A stretch of DNA of 64,000 nucleotides from Cafeteria roenbergensis. Its lineage: Eukaryota; Sar; Bigyra; Bicosoecida; Cafeteriaceae. Under the pieces are notes generated by a model. The model did no database searches. It was not told the DNA's origin and saw only the letters and a program-made list of their open reading frames with translations. Within the stretch, counting starts at the first letter, position 1; each line of letters starts with the position of its first letter. The position numbers and the translations under genes were made by a program. This document shows positions 57,173-64,000 of this stretch, piece after piece. The stretch covers positions 186,001-250,000 of the forward strand of contig VLTN01000024.1 in NCBI GenBank assembly GCA_008330645.1, in the 5' to 3' direction.

Positions 57173-58977
57173 CTAACGGCGGCCCTGCTCGCCCTTTTGC
57201 TGCGGGTGCACGGAGGAGAACGCCGCCAGGCAGCCGGGCGCAACCACGCCTGTGAGCGCGGCCCACCGCTGCTCGTCTGAGGGCGTGGCCATGGTCTGCT
57301 CCACGGGCGGGGCCACGTTCCTCCCGGGGTCCTCGGCGAAGAACTGGGCCGGGCTGAGCTCGGTTCCGTCCTCGGGCTTGGGAAGGCCGGCCTGAAGGCG
57401 CTGGATCTCCTCCGCGAGGAAGCCGCTCACCTTGCGCTCCATGCGCACGGCGTTGGCCATGAACGAGTGGGCCGCGAGGCGGGAGGCCGCCAGGGACATC
57501 ATGTCCTCGATGTGGTCGGCGGCGCCCCACATGGTCTCATACGGGGTCACGGCGTCCGCCGGAGGGCCGAGCGCAACGGACTGCAAGCCGAGCGGGTTCA
57601 TCAGCTGGGACATGGAGTTCTGGTCGGTGGGGACGTCGGCCTCCAGGCGCCAGGCGGCGCCCGTGGCTGACTCAACGGTGGTCTGGAGCGCCTTCTTTTC
57701 GAGGGCGGGGGGCAGGTTGCCGCGGATGACGAGAGTGCGCTTGCCGTGGAGGCTCCACCGGGAGGCGATGTCGGCGATGCGGGCCACCGCCGGGCTGTCG
57801 GGAACGCAGGCGGCGTGCACCCACAGGGCCTGGAGCACCGGCTGGAGCATGTACATGGAGAGGAGGGTGGCGGCGCCGCGGGCCATGCGGTCGTACGTGG
57901 CGCCCTCGACCTGCACGAGCGATGGAGCCTCGCTCGGCGGGATTTCGCCGCGCTCGGCCAGGCGCATCATGATCAGCTTCTGCGAACGGGGCGGGGAGTT
58001 GCGGCGGGCCGGAATGAAGGGTGGCTCGGGGAGGCGGGGGCGTGGCAGACGCAGACCTGCGGCAAGGGGCGGCGACCCATTCCGCGATCGCCAGTGGCGT
58101 GCCTGGCACGCCGGATCATGCAGGCGCCACTCACCTGCGCGAGGTCGGCCGTGTTGGGGCTGAGGCTGAGGAACGTGTAGAAGTGGCCCTTCTCGATGGC
58201 GGTGGCGAACTCCTCAAAGTCCACGTCGATGCCAAGGAGGGGGAGCTCGGTCAGGGGCGGCCTCATGGCGGGATCGTCCCCGGGGAACAGCATGGCCTCG
58301 GTAGCGCCGATGCTCATCTCCATCTGCTGGCGCTGCGCCGTCTCCGACTCCGGAATGGACTCGAGCGCCTTGCGGTGCTGCGAGGTGAGCTTGTCACGCG
58401 TGGACGTCAAGAGCTCGTCAAACGTGCCGCGCCCGCCAATGAACATGCCGTGGTACCATGCCTTGAAAAGAGCGTCCTGCGCCATGGCCTGCTCGCGGCG
58501 CTCGGGCGACATGGAGTCGATGCCGCCCATCGGGTTGGTGGGGGACGGCGCCTCTCCGGTCTCGAACAGCCTGGCCCCCTCCAGCTGCACAGCTTGGAGG
58601 TGGCGGCCCATGTCGCGGGGCGGCAATGCCTCGCACAGGACCGCAAAGATGAGGGAGTTCACGAGCACGCCGGTCTGGCAGATGGACGGGTCCTTGTCGC
58701 GCAGGTCAACGAGAGCTGCAGCGAGGAAGCGCCCCCAGTCCTCCCCGCCGTCCTCGCCCATCAGCCGCAGGAACTTGTCGAAGCGGCCCGAGTTGACGTG
58801 GGCGAGCTCGGGCTCGGGCACAACCGCCTCGCGGTACTCCTTCAGATAGTTGGGGAAGGCGGCCTTTGCAGCGGCAAAGTCGCCCTTTTCGATGGCCTGA
58901 AGGGGCGAGCTGTACGTCGACGCCCACCTGACGCCAGGGAACACGCGCTGCGTGCGGCGGAGCGACCTGGCGAGCAT
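57173..58977 (-). CDS. Unidentified protein with mitochondrial-type presequence
   Basis: Two exons, 58977-58135 and 57979-57173, joined by a 155-bp GTGAGT...TCGCAG intron in phase 0 (NTADLAQ-KLIMMRLAE), give 549 residues. The N-terminus MLARSLRRTQRVFPGVRWAS is rich in Arg, Ser and hydrophobics, lacks acidic residues and is helix-prone, the pattern of a matrix-targeting presequence. The rest is a well-ordered, mostly helical soluble protein with normal composition for a folded enzyme or assembly factor. A hydrophobic helix (TLLSMYMLQPVLQALWVHAA) lies in the second half. I do not recognise a family. It is convergent with the IQ-WW gene across 222 bp. Confidence 0.75.
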
Positions 58978-59189
58978 GACTGCCGGAACCCGACGGCAAA
59001 GAGTGGTTCAGAGCTTGCAGTCCAGGCCCGAGTGCAGAGCGAGTGCGCGCAAGTTCGGCCTTCAACTCGGGGAACAGTCGCGCTCGTCTCGATTTCGGCT
59101 TGCGCTCCCGAAAACCAGGAACAAAAGGTCAAGCATTGTAGCAAACATCTGCTTCAGTCAGCGCATCAAAACTCTACAAGTGGAGAGGC

Positions 59190-59988
59190 TCACGGCCGGC
59201 TCTGGGGCCTTGCGGTGTGGCCCGACGCGCCGCTACTCAGGCTGCTTGCGCCACTCCGTCGCCCGTCGCTGTCGCCCAGCACACCCGTCAGGCCCTCGCC
59301 GGCCCCGCCAGCATCATCGCCGAGGCTTCCCGGGCGGGTCCCAGCAGCGCGCAGCATGTCACCGACGGGGTCGTCCGAGCGCACCTCGTCGCGCTTGGAG
59401 CTGGCTCGCCTGCTGCCGCTGGGGCCCTTGGACTGGCGACTTGCCTCGCCAACCCCCCCCGCGGGCATCTCAACCCACAGGCGCTTCCCCGCAGCGTCAG
59501 CTCCCCGGTGAGCCACCGGCCCAATGCGAGAGGGAGGCATCTCTGCCTGGGGCTTGGTCCCAGCCGCAAACTTCACCCGCAGCGACCGTTTCGAAGAGGC
59601 TCTGCTGGACGACCGCAGAGAGGAGCGCGGGCGAAGCGACGGCTGGTCGCTCGGAGTGCCGGCTCCAGCCAGCCGCCTGCGCTGCATGGCCGCGCCGGAC
59701 AGGGACGCTTGCAGTCCGTCGCCCGTGGGACTCCGCCCCGCGGCGAAGGAGGACGAGGACGGGGGTGACGCTCGGGCCTCGGAGCCGGAGCTCGAGTGCG
59801 CGTGCGGCATATTCGCTAGGCGGCGCGAGGCCGGGGGAGACAGGCTGCCTGCGATGGAGTCCGACAACGAGCCGTCGGAAGAAGACGGAGCCACGGACGG
59901 TCGTGCCCTCGGGGCCAGCTGACGGCCCCGCTTGGGCCCAACGGCCAAAACCGGCTCAACAGCCGCCTTTTTCGCAACCTCTGGCGAC

Positions 59989-60020
<32 letters not shown>

Positions 60021-63000
60021 TGCTGCAGCAGGGCTCGCCTCGGATGACGGGCGGCCGGCCGTGTCGCCAGAAGCCGCCGCCTTGGCTGCCCGGCGTTCCA
60101 GCCGCCTTGCCCGCTTCTCCGCCGCAGCCGCGGCATGAAGCGCGGTGTCAGCCTCCTCCCTGGCCGCCTCGACTGCAGCCGCGCCACCCTCGCCGCCCTC
60201 GCTGGCCGCTAGCTTCTCTGCCAACCGCAGCGCATCGGTGGCAGCTTGCATTGCCGCGTCCGCCTCTGCCCTCGCTTTGGCAGCCTTCCGGCCAGCCTTG
60301 CCGGCAGGAGGCGCCGACCGCTCCGCCTCGCAGTCCCCGCTCGCACTTGGCGCCTTTGGGCTCGCTCCACCGCTGCCATCGGACTTGCGAGCGTCCGCCT
60401 TCATGCTCGGTCCATGAGAGGCGGCTGCGGCGGTCACTCCGTGGATAGGGGGCGCCTCTGACCCCGTCTCGACCGACCCTCCCAGCCTCCGAAGCCGTTT
60501 TGCGTCGCCCAGCTGCCTGGCGCTGCCGCCTGCCACAAAGCGTCGCTCGGGCTCGGTCCCGGTGAGGTCAACGAAGTTGCTGGAGCTCGCTGCCTCACTG
60601 GCCTTGCTCGCGGCATTCACGGCGCTGCCGCCCTCATCGGTGTCGGAGAGCGCAGACAGCGTGCTGCGACCGGGGCTGAGCTCTGCCGAGCTGCTCACCA
60701 GTCGCGCGGAGGTGCTTGCAGACAAGGCTCCGACAGCCCTGCGGGCAAGGATACCGCCTGGCGCGGGGGCCATAGCAGCAGGCGCGCCCTCTGCCGGCGC
60801 AGCCTTGGCCTCCGCCGCAGCCTTGGCCTCCGCCGCAGCCTTGGCCTCCGCCGCAGCCTTGGCCTCCTGCGCAGCCTTGGCCTCCTGCGCAGCCTTGGCC
60901 TCCTGCGCAGCCTTGGCCTCCTGCGCAGCCTTGGCCTCCTGCGCAGCCTTGGCCTCCTGCGCAGCCTTGGCCTCCTGCGCAGCCTTGGCCTCCTGCGCAG
61001 CCTTGGCCTCCTGCGCAGCCTTGGCCTCCTGCGCAGCCTTGGCCTCCTGCGCAGCCTTGGCCTCCTGCGCAGCCTTGGCCTCCTGCGCAGCCTTGGCCTC
61101 CGCCGCAGCCTTGGCCTCCGCCGCAGCCTTGGCCTCCTGCGCCTTCTTGGCCTCCGCCGCAGCCTTGGCCTCCGCCGCAGCCTTGGCCTCCTGCGCAGCC
61201 TTGGCCTCCTGCGCAGCCTTGGCCTCCTGCGCAGCCTTGGCCTCCTGCGCAGCCTTCTTGGCCTCCTGCGCCTTCTTGGCCTCCTGCGCCTTCTTGGCCT
61301 CCTGCGCCTTCTTGGCCTCCTGCGCCTTCTTGGCCTCCGCCGCAGCCTTCTTGGCCTCCTGCGCCTTCTTGGCCTCCTGCGCCTTCTTGGCCTCCTGCGC
61401 CTTCTTGGCCTCCGCCGCAGCCTTCTTGGCCTCCTGCGCCTTCTTGGCCTCCTGCGCCTTCTTGGCCTCCTGCGCCTTCTTGGCCTCCGCCGCAGCCTTC
61501 TTGGCCTCCTGCGCAGCCTTGGCCTCCGCCGCAGCCTTCTTGGCCTCCTGCGCAGCCTTGGCCTCCTGCGCCTTCTTGGCCTCCTGCGCCTTCTTGGCCT
61601 CCTGCGCCTTCTTGGCCTCCTGCGCCTTCTTGGCCTCCGCCGCAGCCTTCTTGGCCTCCTGCGCAGCCTTGGCCTCCGCCGCAGCCTTCTTGGCCTCCTG
61701 CGCAGCCTTGGCCTCCGCCGCAGCCTTCTTGGCCTCCTGCGCAGCTCTGGCCGCGGCAGCCTCCCTCCGCGCCAGGGCCACTCGGCGGGCACGTTCGGCC
61801 TCCTCGCGCTCTTCAGCGCGTCGCAGCACCTCCATGGCCTGCGCAGCCACTCGCTTCGCCCGGTCCGCCTCCTCTGCTCGCTGCGCTGCCAGCTCCTGCC
61901 GCCTGGCCGCGGCCGCCTTGCGAGCAGCCAGCCCGCGAGCGCTGGCCTGGATTCGAGCGGCTGCGCGGTCCTCAGCGACCTTCGCACGCTTCGCCTCTGC
62001 AGCCTGCCGTTTGCGAGCCGCTTCCGCTGCGGCAGCCGCCTCCTCTGCCTCTCGCTGTGCAGCCGCTGCCTCCCTGGCGGCCCTGCGCTCCGCCTCAACG
62101 GCCGCGAGCCGCTTCGCGCGGCCCGCTTCCGCCTCGCGGCGGGTCCGCTCGACAGCGACCAAGTCCTTATAGCTGGGCTGCGAGGTCAAAGCCCCGCCGC
62201 CGCTGCTGCTGCTGCTGCCAGGGAGTCCCGCCTGCTCCTTCGAAGGCGGAGGAAGGCCCGAAGACGGCGTGCGCTTCCGGACCGCCACCCCTCGTCGAAA
62301 GGATTGGATGCGCACGGCTGCCCTCTCCCTTGCGGCACGGGCTGCCCCGGCCGCGGCCGGCGCGCCCTCTCTGCCCTTGTCGGCTGCGGCGGCAGGCATC
62401 GGCGCGGGCTCCGCCGCACGCGTTGCCCGCGCGTCGCCTCGTCGCGGGGACCGTCCCGTTCCTGCGCCGCCGCGGGGAGTGCTTCGCTTGCGGACGATCG
62501 AGCCTGCCGCCCTTCCCGCCTGAGGCTTGGCCACCAGCTTTCGCTGCACTCGCGGAGACGCCGTGGCCTGCATCGCGGGAAGGCCTCGCGACGCCGCCGC
62601 GCCTTGCTGCGAGCCTTCCCAGGCAGGCCGCTGAGCGACCTTCCGCTGCGACACGGCCTCGAGGCCAGGCCGCTTCGTCGTGGCCGCCGCAGGCGTGCTC
62701 GGGCCGGACCGCGGCGACGATCGCGGCGAGTCAATCGGGACGGAGGCGCTGCGCGCGTCATCGTGCTCAACGGCGGTCAGGCCAGCAAGCCCGCGACCGC
62801 TCCCGTCCCCGGCAGCCTGGCGCCGCTGCCCGTGCGTTGGCTTGGAAATGCCCGCACCGGCTGCAGGGCGCACTGGAACCAGCCCCCCGTTCGGCAGAGC
62901 AGCGCTGTTGGACCGATATCCGGCGCGGTGCGCCGCCCCTGCCGCGTGCCCTGGTCCCAGCGTCGACATTGCCGGACCTTCGGCGAAGCTCCTTGGCGAA

Positions 63001-64000
63001 GCCGCGATGGCCTCGCTGCCCGCCGTGCCTGCTGCGAGGGACCCAGCACCGGACCCAGCCCCTCCGCCACCTGGGGCTGCCGCTGCTGCACGGGGAGGCG
63101 TCGGTCCCGAGCCGACAAGCAGCTCTCTAAGGCCCTTCACAGGGCCTGACGAGAGCCCTGATCGGTGGTTTCCAGGGCTGGCCCGTGCCTGCCCGGCGGG
63201 CTGCTCGTCAACGCGCGCGAGGCCCTCCTGGGACACCGGGGCCTCTGCCAGCCCAGCCGCGGCCCAGGGCGCCTTGCCAAGCTTGGCGAGGGCCGCCGCG
63301 TCTGCTGCCCGTTTCGCATCGGTCAGGGGGTGCGGCAGGCGAGGCTTGGACGGAAAGCCTGCGGCTCCCATCAGCCCCCCAGCGTGGCCCGACCCACCGA
63401 CGGCTCCGAGCCTGGAAGACGCTGCGCCGCTCGATGACGCGAAGGAGCCTCCCGCGGTCGCGTAGCTGAGCCCTGGCGAGAGCGGGGCGGCGCCTGCGCA
63501 CATGCCTGCAGCGCTGGGGTGGCAGAGCGTGGCGCTGCTGCTGCCGCCGCCGCCCCCGCCCGCCCTCCGCGACAACGGCGTATTGCCCGAAACGGCTCTC
63601 CCAGGCGGGTCAGTGTCGCTCGGAGACAGCGACACTCTGGAACGCAGGCTGGCGGCGTGGCCAGTGCTGGATGAGCCAGGGGAGTGCACCGACCCGGTGG
63701 CCGAGGAGGCGGCCGCGCTGAGCGGCGACCCGGCAGCGCTGCCATGGCCGGCGCCGGCGCCGCCTCTTCCGGCTTGGGCGCCGGAAACGGGGGCAGCGGC
63801 AGCAGCCCCGTGGGCGTTCGATCGGGGCCCCAGACCAGCCTGTTCCAGCTCGGCCTCCGAGGCCGCGCGCCGCGAGAGGGCCTGGGCCTCCCGGCCCTGC
63901 GCCTGCCTGAGCTCGCTCACCATGTCCAGGGCTGCAGCCTCCCTCCGCGCCGCCCGGACGCGAGCAGCTGACACGGGCGACACGCCTCGGCGCCGCGACG
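59190..64000 (-). CDS. IQ-motif protein with long Ala/Lys/Glu/Gln repeat (5' end outside window)
   Basis: The frame is open from the right edge of the window to the stop at 59190, with no ATG near the edge, so the N-terminus is missing; about 1,600 residues are visible. In protein order there is a Ser/Ala/Gly-rich low-complexity part, then two IQ-like helices (AAVRIQSFRRGVAVRK and AAARIQASARGLAARK) joined by coiled coil rich in Glu/Arg/Ala. An array of about 50 six-residue units of the type EAKAAQ/EAKKAQ follows, then a disordered Ser/Ala/Arg-rich tail. The repeat should form a long, charged alpha helix. IQ motifs suggest calmodulin-family binding. No enzymatic domain is seen. A structural or spacer role is inferred; no family is recognised. 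Confidence 0.75.
60799..61743. repeat. 18-bp coding minisatellite (about 50 units)
   Basis: Tandem units of mostly 18 bp (plus-strand core TTGGCCTCCTGC followed by GCAGCC or GCCTTC), with a few of 21 bp. Two main variants, one with GCAGCC and one with GCCTTCTTGG, form homogeneous blocks, and a third has TCCGCC in place of TCCTGC. On the minus strand they encode EAKAAQ, EAKKAQ and EAKAAA within the preceding CDS. Units within blocks are nearly identical. Confidence 0.95.

Noticed and set aside
60799-61743. Regular repeat array considered as CRISPR-like
   Set aside because: Units are directly tandem with no unique spacers, they encode protein, and the context is eukaryotic.
60562-62172. Plus-strand frame of 536 codons made mostly of Cys, Ala, Ser, Phe and Leu
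   Set aside because: It is the antisense reading of the 18-bp repeat array and its flanks; the minus-strand reading has IQ motifs and normal coiled-coil text.

Overview
The window is 64 kb of nuclear DNA from a GC-rich, gene-dense eukaryotic microbe. GC is above 70% by eye in coding sequence. Genes on both strands are separated by short gaps, carry few short spliceosomal introns, use the standard code, and often encode very large Ala/Gly/Ser/Pro-rich proteins. A ciliary OFD1-like candidate and a giant cytoskeletal-type protein suggest a flagellated protist. A GC-rich heterotrophic stramenopile such as a Cafeteria-like bicosoecid would fit, but nothing in the window proves the lineage. I recognised no plastid, photosynthesis or prokaryotic genes, and no intact transposon, virus-derived element, rRNA or tRNA.

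Layout, left to right: ALKBH1-like dioxygenase (-), SR-cyclophilin (+), OFD1-like LisH/coiled-coil protein (+), SECIS-binding-protein-2-like L7Ae protein (+), cytochrome b561-type membrane protein (+), Tim17/22/23-family protein (-, 3 exons), histone chaperone/elongation factor SPT6 (+), TKL-type kinase with an N-terminal membrane anchor (-, 3 exons), ribosomal protein eL29 (+, 4 exons including one of 5 nt), eIF4B/4H-like factor (+, 3 exons including one of 26 nt), DNA polymerase epsilon catalytic subunit (-, 2 exons), a small ankyrin-like gene (+) beside a GC-poorer stretch, a large CAMK-type kinase (+), a 3,466-residue protein in one exon with CH-like, SFI1-like and EF-hand-like segments (-), a protein with eight IQ-WW modules (+), an unidentified mitochondrial-type protein (-, 2 exons), and an IQ/alanine-lysine-repeat protein cut by the right edge of the window (-).

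There is no operon-like grouping. The products serve basic nuclear and translational functions (POLE, SPT6, eL29, eIF4B, SR-cyclophilin, SBP2-like), organelle membranes (Tim17-like, the mitochondrial protein) and probably the flagellar or cortical cytoskeleton. Several neighbours are divergent and share short presumed promoters.

The most notable pattern is in the introns. Each of the 12 coding-region introns I place starts with GTG (nearly always GTGAG), and each acceptor ends in CGCAG. They sit close to the 5' ends of genes. Applying this rule recovered a 5-nt micro-exon in eL29 and a 26-nt exon in the eIF4B-like gene, each restoring a family-like protein.
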